From positions 1 through 36,046 of the forward strand of contig CAIMCI010000012.1 in the NCBI GenBank assembly GCA_903839465.1: a stretch of DNA of 36,046 bases, in the 5' to 3' direction. A model generated the notes under the pieces. The model did no database searches. It was not told where the DNA came from and saw only the letters and a program-made list of their open reading frames with translations. The stretch comes from an uncultured Pseudomonadota bacterium. Lineage in GTDB: Bacteria > Pseudomonadota > Gammaproteobacteria > Steroidobacterales > Steroidobacteraceae. Positions 15,690 through 23,020 of the stretch are shown one piece after another. Both the position numbers and the translations under genes were made by a program. Positions within the stretch are counted from its first letter, which is position 1; the number at the start of each line of letters is the position of its first letter.

Positions 15690-18020
15690 TCACCGATCCG
15701 GCGCGAGCGACTCGATCAGCGTGGCCACCGTCGGATCTCCGGGCAGGAGCTGGCCGAGGTCGCGCGCGTAGCGAAGCGCCGCGGGCCGGTCGCCGGACTC
15801 GCGCAGCAGGTCGACCAGTGCGAGGAGCGTGTCGCGGTCGGCCGGGTGGGCGACGGCGTTGGCCCGCAGCCGCTCGATCGCAGCTTGGCGGCGGCCGCTC
15901 GAATCCATCGCGATCGCGTAGACGTAGGCATAGCGCGCCGACCCCGGCGCGAGCTCGCTTGCCCGCTGCAGGTGCCCGATGGCTTCCGGCAGGCGCTGCG
16001 CCCGGACGAGGGACAGCCCGAGCGCGTGATGGAGAGCCGCGTCATCACCGTCGGCAGCCAGCCCCTCGCGCAGCAGCGCGTCGGCGTCCGGTTCACGACC
16101 GGCGTTGCGCAGGAGGTCCGCGAGGTTGATCCGCGCCGGCGTGTAGAAGGCATCGAGCGCGAGCGCGGCGCGATACTCGCGCTCGGCCGTTGCCGTGTCG
16201 CCGCGCCGGACGGCGACGAGTCCGAGGTTCGTCCGCGACGGCGCCCGGTCGGCGTTGGCCCGTTGCAGGGACAGATACTCATCGAGTGCCCGGTCGAACG
16301 CGGGTCGGTGCGCCTCGTCGATCGGTGCGGCGAGGAGGAACGGCACGGCAACCAGCCGCACGGCACGTGACGGGTCGTCGAGGAGACCGGCCGCCGCCTT
16401 GAGCCGACGCTCGCCCGGCAGGTACTCAAGGCCGGCCACCGCGCCGATCCGGACGAGCGGATCGGGGTCGGCCAGGGCGCCGGCGATCGTCGGATAGATG
16501 GCCGGCGTCAGGAAGGGCGCGAGCTCGGCGAGCGCCGTTGCCCGCACGATCGCCGGTTGCCCGGGCTCGCCGGCAACCGCGCCGAGCAGTGCCGGCGCAG
16601 TGAGCGCCTCGCTGCGCGCGGCGTGGAATGCAGGCGCGAAGGTCTGGAAGCCCTCGCGCCCGTTGCCGAACCAGCGCTGCACCGCGTCTGCTGCCCAGCG
16701 TGGCGCCTTGTCCCGGTGACAGTCGGTACAGGCATCGCGGGTGCCGAGGGTCGCGTGCTGGTCGGGCCGCGGGACGCGAAAACCGTGGTCGTGGCGACGG
16801 TGCACGCCCATGTAGGTGCGGACCGGCATGTGGCACCCGGCACAGGCGGCGCCCTCGGAACCGGCCGGGTGGTGGTGGTGCGCCGGCGAGTCGTAGCGGG
16901 CCGCATGGCACTGCGTGCAGACCGCGTTGCCCGGGGCCCGGAGCCTGAGACCGTGCGGCTCGTGGCAGTCCCCGCAGGAGACGCCGTTCGCGTGCATCTT
17001 GCTCTGCAGGAACGAGCCGTAGTTATAGACCTCGTCCTGCATCTGGCCGTCGGCCTGGTAAAGACCCGCACGCAGCAGCGCCGGGAGGTGCGTGTCGGTC
17101 AGCGGCCGTCCGGGCAGGTGGCCCTCGGCGAACTGCGCCCGCCGGGCGTGGCAGAGTGCGCACGTCTCAAGCTCCCCGGCCGATGCCAGCGGCGGACTGC
17201 GGTGCGCCGCACCGGTGGCCGGATCGGCAATCCACGCCACGCGTCCCTCGAAGTGCACGCCGAGCCCTGTCGCCGCCGGGCGGCCAGCAGACGTGCCGGC
17301 GACCGCAGCCTGCTGCACGTGCGCGGACCCCGGACCGTGGCAGGCTTCGCAGCCGACATTCAGATCGGTCCACGTCGTCGCGTAGCGGTCCCGGTCGGGA
17401 TCGTAGCCCCGCCGGAGGTTGGTCGAATGGCACTCCGCGCACATCGAATTCCAGTTCTGGCTGGGACGCGTCCAGTGCAGCGGGCTCGCGGCCGTGACGT
17501 GCTGATCGGCGTAGAGGTGGTACCAGCGCTGGCCACCGCTCTCGCGCGGACGGGAATCCCAGGCAATGGACAGCGCCTGCAGGCGGCCGTCGGGGAACGG
17601 CACGAGGTACTGCTGCAGGGGGAAGACGCCGAAGGTGTAGCGGATCTCGAACTCGGCGAGCTTGCCGTCCGCGCCGTCCGTCGTAACGTAGTAGCGGCCG
17701 TCGCGGGTCGTGAACCGGGTCGTCACCCCGCCGTAGCGGAACGAGGCGTCCCGGAAATCGCCCAGCACCGTCTCGGCCGTGGCCGGCTGCATGGCCTTCG
17801 CGTGATGGGAGTCACGCCAGGCTGCCGTCTCGGCGGTGTGACAGGTCACGCAGGCCGCGGTGCCGGCGTAGGTCGCGGCCGGCGCCTCGGCCGTGACCGT
17901 CGCCGGCGGCCGCTGGCCACAGGCTGCAAGCAGCAACGACAGCGCCGCGACGGCCGGCGCCAGCGCCAGTGCGGACCGGCTGGCAGAGCGAAGCAGGCGT
18001 CGACAACGACCGGCAGGCAT
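15690..18020 (-). CDS. Octahaem cytochrome c lipoprotein with C-terminal HEAT/TPR repeats
   Basis: This is a 776-aa envelope protein. It has a lipoprotein signal peptide (lipobox LLAAC, Cys34) and eight CxxCH haem sites at Cys57, 194, 224, 287, 349, 368, 393 and 431. The region is rich in extra His residues that could be distal ligands (for example AHHHHPAGSE). Residues of about 450-590 look like HEAT-type helical repeats (PAIYPTIAGALADPDPLVRIGAVAGLE), and about 600-776 like tetratricopeptide repeats (AEREYRAALALDAFYTPARINLADLL). The haem part resembles cytochrome c554-like multihaem proteins. It probably moves electrons at the outer or inner membrane, with the repeats holding a partner. I chose ATG 18020 because the lipoprotein signal begins there; the frame upstream belongs to other genes. 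Confidence 0.88.
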   Translation of the reverse strand: MPAGRCRRLLRSASRSALALAPAVAALSLLLAACGQRPPATVTAEAPAATYAGTAACVTCHTAETAAWRDSHHAKAMQPATAETVLGDFRDASFRYGGVTTRFTTRDGRYYVTTDGADGKLAEFEIRYTFGVFPLQQYLVPFPDGRLQALSIAWDSRPRESGGQRWYHLYADQHVTAASPLHWTRPSQNWNSMCAECHSTNLRRGYDPDRDRYATTWTDLNVGCEACHGPGSAHVQQAAVAGTSAGRPAATGLGVHFEGRVAWIADPATGAAHRSPPLASAGELETCALCHARRAQFAEGHLPGRPLTDTHLPALLRAGLYQADGQMQDEVYNYGSFLQSKMHANGVSCGDCHEPHGLRLRAPGNAVCTQCHAARYDSPAHHHHPAGSEGAACAGCHMPVRTYMGVHRRHDHGFRVPRPDQHATLGTRDACTDCHRDKAPRWAADAVQRWFGNGREGFQTFAPAFHAARSEALTAPALLGAVAGEPGQPAIVRATALAELAPFLTPAIYPTIAGALADPDPLVRIGAVAGLEYLPGERRLKAAAGLLDDPSRAVRLVAVPFLLAAPIDEAHRPAFDRALDEYLSLQRANADRAPSRTNLGLVAVRRGDTATAEREYRAALALDAFYTPARINLADLLRNAGREPDADALLREGLAADGDDAALHHALGLSLVRAQRLPEAIGHLQRASELAPGSARYAYVYAIAMDSSGRRQAAIERLRANAVAHPADRDTLLALVDLLRESGDRPAALRYARDLGQLLPGDPTVATLIESLAPDR

Positions 18021-18149
18021 CAGCGCTTCCCCGAACCACGGCGCCGTCCGCCGCCAAGAGCCCTTGCGCCGTTGGCCAGCACGGCCCTTCAGGCTATGCC
18101 CCCCCCGGCCGATAACCCGGGTGGCTGAGGCCAGAACGCCGGGGTCCGC

Positions 18150-18440
18150 ATGCTCGCCAATTTCGACTCGATCCACAACCACCAGGAAGAGGGCGTGAAA
18201 CGCGAGGTGCTGTCGCGCGCCCCGCGCCACCCGGGCGTGGCCGCGGATCCGGACCTGCTCGCCGACGTCGCCTGTATCGCGCTCAACCAGCTGCCGGCGC
18301 GCTATATCCGCCACGCGATCGACCTCAGTTTCTACCAGACCGAGCAGGAACGGGCAAAGGTCGAAGCCCAGCTGCACGCGGCCGTGGAAAAGGCCTTCCA
18401 TTTCGTCGAAACGCGCCTCGCGGAGCGCAACCGGGCCTGA
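18150..18440 (+). CDS. ComFB-family protein
   Basis: This is a 96-aa cytoplasmic protein of the late-competence ComFB family. The signature is an N-terminal IHNHQEEGVKREVLSRA helix, then DVACIALNQLPARYIRH (about 39-55), where the ALNxLPxRY block is the family hallmark. The paired Cys residues found in the Bacillus protein are mostly missing; one Cys (Cys42) remains. Reports on cyanobacterial relatives describe ComFB proteins as cyclic-dinucleotide (c-di-GMP) receptors, which would fit a genome with a GGDEF/EAL protein, but binding here is inference. The ribosome site before ATG 18150 is weak (GGGGTCCGC). It is not in an obvious operon. Confidence 0.8.
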   Translation: MLANFDSIHNHQEEGVKREVLSRAPRHPGVAADPDLLADVACIALNQLPARYIRHAIDLSFYQTEQERAKVEAQLHAAVEKAFHFVETRLAERNRA

Positions 18441-18529
18441 CCGCGGCCGGCGGGCCGCAATCGAGCCGGGCGAGGTCCGGCCGGCCGGCCGGGCGCCGTT
18501 CGTCCCCGGGCGACACCGTCTGCTACCGT

Positions 18530-18535
18530 TATAGT
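18530..18535 (+). promoter_or_regulatory. Possible -10 element for the GT2-gtrA operon
   Basis: TATAGT stands out in very GC-rich DNA, 168 bases before the preferred GT2 start and about 60 before the large palindrome. No good -35 sequence is seen at the right distance. If used, the palindrome would lie in the mRNA leader. Confidence 0.25.
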
Positions 18536-18593
18536 GTTCCCCGCCCGGGCGGGCCGGCGCGCGCTTCTGTGACGCCGTCGAACCCCGGGCCCG

Positions 18594-18627
18594 CCGGTCA
18601 ATGACCATAATGATGGCCATTGACCGG
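18594..18627. repeat. Near-perfect 34-bp palindrome upstream of the GT2 gene
   Basis: CCGGTCAATG (18594-18603) is exactly complementary to CATTGACCGG (18618-18627). Inside, after one mismatch (A18604/C18617), CCAT (18605-18608) pairs with ATGG (18613-18616) around a 4-base AATG loop. That gives 14 of 15 pairs. It lies 75 bases before the preferred GT2 start. Its size and low-GC core suggest an operator for a dimeric regulator or a leader-RNA hairpin; no T-tract follows, so it is not a standard terminator. Confidence 0.65.
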
Positions 18628-18702
18628 ATGGCGGCTGCCGTTTTCCCGCCCGACAGCCCCCGCGGGCATCGCTTGTTTCGAACCGTGACCAGAAGGTGCG
18701 CC

Positions 18703-19674
18703 TTGGCGAATACCAACCATCCCGTCGTTGCCGTGCTCATCCCGTGCCGGAACGAGTCCGTGACCGTTGCCACGGTGGTCGAGGACTTTCGTCGCGCCCT
18801 CCCCGAGGCCGTCATCTTCGTCTACGACAACTGCTCGACCGACGACACGTTCGAGCGGGCCGCCGCCGCCGGCGCCGTCGCCCGGCGCGAGCCCACACCG
18901 GGCAAGGGCAACGTCGTTCGGCGCATGTTCGCGGACGTCGAGGCCGACGTGTACGTGATGGTCGATGGCGATGCCACCTACGATGCGTCCGCGGCCCCGA
19001 TGCTGATCCAGAAGCTGTGGAGCGAATCGCTCGACATGGTGAACGGGTCGCGCGTCGAGACCGGGGTTAATGCCTACCGGGCCGGGCATCGCCTCGGCAA
19101 CCGGATGTTGACCGGAACCGTCGCCTATCTTTTCGGCCGCCAGTTCAACGACATGCTTTCCGGCTACCGGATCATGTCGCGACGATTCGTCAAATCCTTT
19201 CCGGCACTCTCGGCAGGTTTTGAGATCGAGACCGAACTGACCGTGCACGCGCTTGAACTGCGGGTGCCGATCGCCGAGGTCCAGACGCGTTACGGCGAAC
19301 GACCGGAAGGCTCCACGAGCAAGCTCAGCACCTACCGGGACGGACTGCGGATCCTGATGACGATCATGCGCCTGTGCAAGGACGAGAAGCCGGCCGAGTT
19401 CTTTTCGGTGGCCGGCGCCTTCCTCGCGGCCCTGAGCCTCTTCTTTGGCATACCCGTAATCGCCGAATTCACGCGCACCGGCCTCGTGCCACGCCTGCCG
19501 ACGGCCGTACTCGCCACGGGCCTCATGCTCGCGGCACTGCTGACGTTCATCTGCGGGATCATCCTGCAGACCGTGACGCGGGGACGCCTGGAACTGAAGC
19601 GGCTTCATTACCTGTCGGTGCCGATCCGCACCCCCACCCGGCCCGACACAACGGCCCGCGACAACGCGTCCTGA
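18703..19674 (+). CDS. Glycosyltransferase family 2, membrane-anchored
   Basis: This is a 323-aa GT2 (GT-A fold) enzyme resembling polyprenyl-phosphate sugar transferases. The nucleotide-sugar domain begins VVAVLIPCRNES. It then shows VYDNCSTDDTFE, GKGNVVRRMF and VMVDGDATYD (DxD-type metal site), with NDMLSGYRIMSRRFVKSFP as acceptor region. Two C-terminal membrane helices follow (FFSVAGAFLAALSLFFGIPV and LATGLMLAALLTFICGIIL). I prefer TTG 18703, which has AGAAGG six bases upstream and places the start just before the domain. ATG 18601 would add 34 residues and overlap the palindrome. The GtrA gene follows after 5 bases, so the pair likely makes and flips a lipid-linked sugar for surface glycan modification. 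Confidence 0.87.
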   Translation: MANTNHPVVAVLIPCRNESVTVATVVEDFRRALPEAVIFVYDNCSTDDTFERAAAAGAVARREPTPGKGNVVRRMFADVEADVYVMVDGDATYDASAAPMLIQKLWSESLDMVNGSRVETGVNAYRAGHRLGNRMLTGTVAYLFGRQFNDMLSGYRIMSRRFVKSFPALSAGFEIETELTVHALELRVPIAEVQTRYGERPEGSTSKLSTYRDGLRILMTIMRLCKDEKPAEFFSVAGAFLAALSLFFGIPVIAEFTRTGLVPRLPTAVLATGLMLAALLTFICGIILQTVTRGRLELKRLHYLSVPIRTPTRPDTTARDNAS

Positions 19675-19679
19675 CGACG

Positions 19680-20090
19680 ATGAAGGCCGTGCTGCGCCGC
19701 CTGATCCGGTTCGGCGCGGTCGGCGTCATCGCCTTCGCCGTCGACGCCGGCTCGCTGTGGGTCGCGGTCAACCACCTGGGGCTCGGACTCTATTCCGGTC
19801 GCGCGCTCTCCTTCGTCCTGGCGGCGACCGTCGCCTGGTACCTGAACCGGCGGTTCACCTTCGGCGACCGGGGATCGCACGGCCGCGGCCACCGGCAGTG
19901 GGCGCTCTACCTGCTGGCGAGCCTGACCGGCGCCGTTGCCAACGTCGGCACGTACGCCCTGCTCGTCGCGTTCCTGGCGCCGTTCGCACGGACGCCGACC
20001 CTGGCGGTGGCGGCCGGGTCGATCGCCGGCATGCTGGTCAACTTCAACGCCTACTCGCGCTTCGTCTTCCGACGCCCGCCCATGGCCTGA
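19680..20090 (+). CDS. GtrA-family membrane protein
   Basis: This is a 136-aa integral membrane protein with four predicted helices: GAVGVIAFAVDAGSLWVAV, ALSFVLAATVAWYLNRRFTF, LASLTGAVANVGTYALLVAF and AVAAGSIAGMLVNFNAYSRF. The RxxTF motif after helix 2 (NRRFTFGD) and the closing NFNAYSRFVFRR are typical of GtrA, the presumed flippase of undecaprenyl-phosphate sugars in O-antigen and other glycan modification. It begins 5 bases after the GT2 stop, in the classic GT2-GtrA pairing. It is convergent with the M20 peptidase. Confidence 0.9.
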   Translation: MKAVLRRLIRFGAVGVIAFAVDAGSLWVAVNHLGLGLYSGRALSFVLAATVAWYLNRRFTFGDRGSHGRGHRQWALYLLASLTGAVANVGTYALLVAFLAPFARTPTLAVAAGSIAGMLVNFNAYSRFVFRRPPMA

Positions 20091-20099
20091 TCGCTGACC

Positions 20100-20111
20100 G
20101 GCCCGCGGGCC
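20100..20111. terminator. Perfect palindrome between convergent gtrA-like and peptidase genes
   Basis: GGCCCGCGGGCC fills most of the 20-base gap between convergent stops, its last base being the first of the peptidase stop codon. It is short, GC-only and has no T-tract. It is a plausible bidirectional transcript-end element. Confidence 0.35.
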
Positions 20112-21523
20112 TACGGGCGCGCGGCCAGCGCCTTGATCATCGCGTACCAGTGCACTAGGCCGGCGTAGTATTCCTTCGTCCGGATGCGCTCGTTCAGGCC
20201 GTGCGAAAACTCCTCGCTGTTCTTGCGGAACACGCCTTCCACCCCGTAGGTCGGGATGCCGGCGTTGCGGAACACGGCTCCGTCGGTCATGTAGGAAGCC
20301 TGCGTCAGGACGACCCGCGCCGTCGGATGGGCCGCCAATCGGGCCGCCTCCACGGCCGCCATGACGTCGGGACGAACCGGCGACGGCGACGACATCAGCG
20401 CCGCGTAGGCCGCCTTGACTTCGACCTTCGGCCCGACCACCTGCTGCAGCGTCGCCCGGACCGACTCCATCGTATTGCCCGGGAAAATCCGGCAGTTGAC
20501 CGTGGCGGTCGCCTTCTGCGGCAGGGCGTTTTCGGCATGGCCGCCTTCCAGCATCGTCGCCACGCAGGTCGTGCGCAGGCGCCCGACGTAGGCGGGATCG
20601 CGGGCGATCTCGGCTGCCGCCGCCGAATCGTTCGGGTTCGCTGCAAACCGCCGCATGGCGGCGCCGAGGGGGCTGTCGAGAATCGCCCCGGACTCCCGGA
20701 AATCGCCCAGCGTCCAGTCATTGGTCTGCACGGGGAACTGGTAGGCCTGCACCGCCTTGAGCGCATCGGCCAGCTCGTAGATCGCGTTGTCGGCGCGCGG
20801 CTGGGAGCTGTGTCCGCCGGGATTGCGGGTCGTTAACAGGAACGTCGCGGAGCTCTTCTCGGCGCCCTGCACGTAGAAAGCGATCGGTTCGGCCGTCGCT
20901 TCGCTCAGCACGCCGCCACCGCCGTCCCCGTTCAGCGCGAATTCCGCGTCGACGAGGTCCCGATGTCGGGTCACGAGATCGGTGGTCGACTCCTGGCTCG
21001 TCTCCTCGTCGCCGGAAAAGACGAGGATCAGGTCACGGGTGGGCACGAACCCCTCTGCCTTCAGGCGTACGAAGGTCGCGACCAAGAGAGCCGCCTCGTC
21101 CTTGACATCCTGCGTGCCGCGCCCGAAGAAGAAGTCGCCTTCTTCGATCAGCTTGAACGGGTCGCGCTGCCAGTCGGCACGATTCGCCGCGACCACGTCG
21201 AGGTGCGCCATGAAATCGATCGGCCGCCCGCCGCTGCCGTCGCCGCGGTAGCGCACGACCAGCGAAGCGGTCTCGCCGAACGGCAGCACGTGGATGTCCT
21301 CGGCCGGGAAGCCCCCACGGCGGCACTGCTCGGCGAGGTACTGCGCCACCTTCGGGACATTGCCCTTGCCGATCGAGCTTTCGATCCCGACGATGTGGGC
21401 GAAGATTTCACGCGCCTGGTCCCTGGTGGACTGCGGCGGCGGGACGACGGTCGCCGGTGCCTGGGCGAGTGTCACGGAGGCGACCGTCGCGGCGGCGAGG
21501 AATGACAGAACGCGCATTGCCAT
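20111..21523 (-). CDS. M20-family metallopeptidase, exported
   Basis: This is a di-zinc carboxypeptidase/amidohydrolase of the M20 family, 470 aa, with a signal peptide (RVLSFLAAATVASVTLAQ). The zinc ligands follow the family order: DFMAHLDVVAA (His and catalytic Asp), RGTQDVKDEAALLV (bridging Asp), VFSGDEETSQ (catalytic Glu and ligand Glu), LNGDGGG (Asp), and FSHGLNERI (last His). A dimerisation domain with NPGGHSSQP sits in the middle. It probably trims peptides or acylated amino acids in the periplasm. ATG 21523 has AAAGG upstream; a second ATG six bases on is nearly equivalent. It is divergent from the FAD oxidase gene. Confidence 0.9.
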   Translation of the reverse strand: MAMRVLSFLAAATVASVTLAQAPATVVPPPQSTRDQAREIFAHIVGIESSIGKGNVPKVAQYLAEQCRRGGFPAEDIHVLPFGETASLVVRYRGDGSGGRPIDFMAHLDVVAANRADWQRDPFKLIEEGDFFFGRGTQDVKDEAALLVATFVRLKAEGFVPTRDLILVFSGDEETSQESTTDLVTRHRDLVDAEFALNGDGGGGVLSEATAEPIAFYVQGAEKSSATFLLTTRNPGGHSSQPRADNAIYELADALKAVQAYQFPVQTNDWTLGDFRESGAILDSPLGAAMRRFAANPNDSAAAAEIARDPAYVGRLRTTCVATMLEGGHAENALPQKATATVNCRIFPGNTMESVRATLQQVVGPKVEVKAAYAALMSSPSPVRPDVMAAVEAARLAAHPTARVVLTQASYMTDGAVFRNAGIPTYGVEGVFRKNSEEFSHGLNERIRTKEYYAGLVHWYAMIKALAARP

Positions 21524-21606
21524 GGAGGTACCTTTGCGGATTGGCGACCGGGGCATACTATCGCCCCGTTCGATCCGCACGGGCAACCGACGCGAGCAGA
21601 GGAGTG

Positions 21607-23010
21607 ATGACCGACCGCCCCTACCCGCCCGCCTTCGAGCCGGCACTGCGCGAGCTTCTCGGCCCCGAGGGAGTGCGCGGCGCCGAGCAGATCGCGCTGC
21701 TCGACGCGGGCGTGGCGAGCGGCAATCTCGGCGCGGGACTGTTTGCCCGCCCGGGCACGGTGCCCGAGGTCGCCGCGACGCTGCAGCTGGCCGCCCGGCA
21801 CGGCGTCGGCGTCGTCCCGCAGGGAGGCAGGACCGGGCTGGCGGGAGCCGCGCTGGCCGGACCCGGCGAACTCATCCTCTCGCTCGATCGTCTGAACCGC
21901 ATCGAGTCGATCGACGCCGATTCCCGGGTCGCGGTCGTCCAGGCCGGGGTCTCCCTCGAGGCGCTCGATCGGGCGGTCGCGGCTTACGGGCTGAGCGCTG
22001 GGATCGATCTCGGCGCGCGCGGCAGCGCCACCGTCGGCGGCATGGTCGCGAGCAATGCCGGCGGCATCGATGCCTTCCGCTACGGGACGATGCGCGAACG
22101 CGTCCTCGGCCTCGAGGCCGCCCTGCCGTCAGGCGCCGTGCTCGACATGCTGGCCCGGGTCCGCAAGGACAACAGCGGCCTCGCCCTGCGCCAGCTCTTC
22201 ATCGGCTCCGAAGGCACGCTTGGCGTCGTCACCCGGATCGCCATCCAGCTGGTACGGGCACTGCCACCGCGCCATGCCGCCCTCGCGATCACGGCCGATG
22301 CGACCCGGGCCGTCAGGGTCATGCGGGCCATTGAAAACCAGCCCGGGCTTTCGCTCGCTGCCGCCGAGGTCATGTCCGGCAATCACGTCGCGCTGACGGC
22401 GGCCAGCCTCGGCATCCGGCTGCCGGTCGATGTCGCTGCCGGCAACCTCGCCACGATTTTTTCCGTTTCCGCGACCGGCCCGTCGGCCGCGCCCGATCTG
22501 CTGTCCGATGCCCTCACGGCGGCCCTGGAGGCGGATCTCATGATCGATTGCCTGTGCCCCAAGAACGCGGCCGAGGAGCGTGACCTGTGGCGGATCCGCG
22601 AGGACTGGGCGGTCGATCGGCAGCGGCCCGGCGGACTGTGGTTCGATGTTTCGGTGCCGATCGGCGGGCTGGGCAGCTACCTCGTCGCCGTGCAGCAGCG
22701 GGTCCGGGCACTGGACCCTGCGCTTGACGTCTTCGTCGTCGGTCACCTCGCCGACGGCAACCTGCACGTCACGGTCAATTCCGACGTACCGTTGACGACG
22801 CGTTACGAGGAAATCGCGCCCCTGATCTACGAGGGCCTCAAGGAGTCCGGCGGCAGTTTCTCGGCCGAGCACGGGATCGGCCTGGAGAAGCGCCGGTCGC
22901 TCGAAAAGTGGGCGGGCCCCGTGCAGATCGACCTGATGCGAAGCATCAAGGCCGTGTTCGATCCCCGGGGCATCATGAATCCGGGCAAGGTCCTCTTCGT
23001 GCCGACCTAG
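21607..23010 (+). CDS. FAD-linked 2-hydroxyacid oxidase/dehydrogenase (GlcD type)
   Basis: This is a 467-aa flavoprotein of the VAO/PCMH family with a GlcD-like C-terminal domain, oxidising a D-2-hydroxyacid such as D-lactate, D-2-hydroxyglutarate or glycolate. FAD-binding signatures are VVPQGGRTGLAGAAL, AVVQAGVSLEALD, GGMVASNAGGIDAFRYGTMRE and IGSEGTLGVVTRIAIQL. The C-terminal half has VVGHLADGNLHV, with His in the metal site, then SAEHGIGLEKR and FDPRGIMNPGKVL. There is no Fe-S motif and no GlcE/F partner, so it is a single-subunit enzyme. GAGGAG lies just before ATG 21607. The substrate is not fixed by sequence. Confidence 0.88.
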   Translation: MTDRPYPPAFEPALRELLGPEGVRGAEQIALLDAGVASGNLGAGLFARPGTVPEVAATLQLAARHGVGVVPQGGRTGLAGAALAGPGELILSLDRLNRIESIDADSRVAVVQAGVSLEALDRAVAAYGLSAGIDLGARGSATVGGMVASNAGGIDAFRYGTMRERVLGLEAALPSGAVLDMLARVRKDNSGLALRQLFIGSEGTLGVVTRIAIQLVRALPPRHAALAITADATRAVRVMRAIENQPGLSLAAAEVMSGNHVALTAASLGIRLPVDVAAGNLATIFSVSATGPSAAPDLLSDALTAALEADLMIDCLCPKNAAEERDLWRIREDWAVDRQRPGGLWFDVSVPIGGLGSYLVAVQQRVRALDPALDVFVVGHLADGNLHVTVNSDVPLTTRYEEIAPLIYEGLKESGGSFSAEHGIGLEKRRSLEKWAGPVQIDLMRSIKAVFDPRGIMNPGKVLFVPT

Positions 23011-23020
23011 CCGCCGGCGG
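23011..23020. terminator. 10-bp palindrome exactly filling a convergent intergenic gap
   Basis: CCGCCGGCGG is a perfect palindrome and constitutes the whole gap between the FAD oxidase stop and the stop of the convergent hydrolase. It could end transcripts from both sides, but it is short and lacks T-tracts. Confidence 0.3.

Noticed and set aside
16557-18128. A 523-codon plus-strand frame opposite the octahaem gene.
   Set aside because: It is antisense to a gene with eight haem motifs and a lipoprotein signal, and its own product has no motif.
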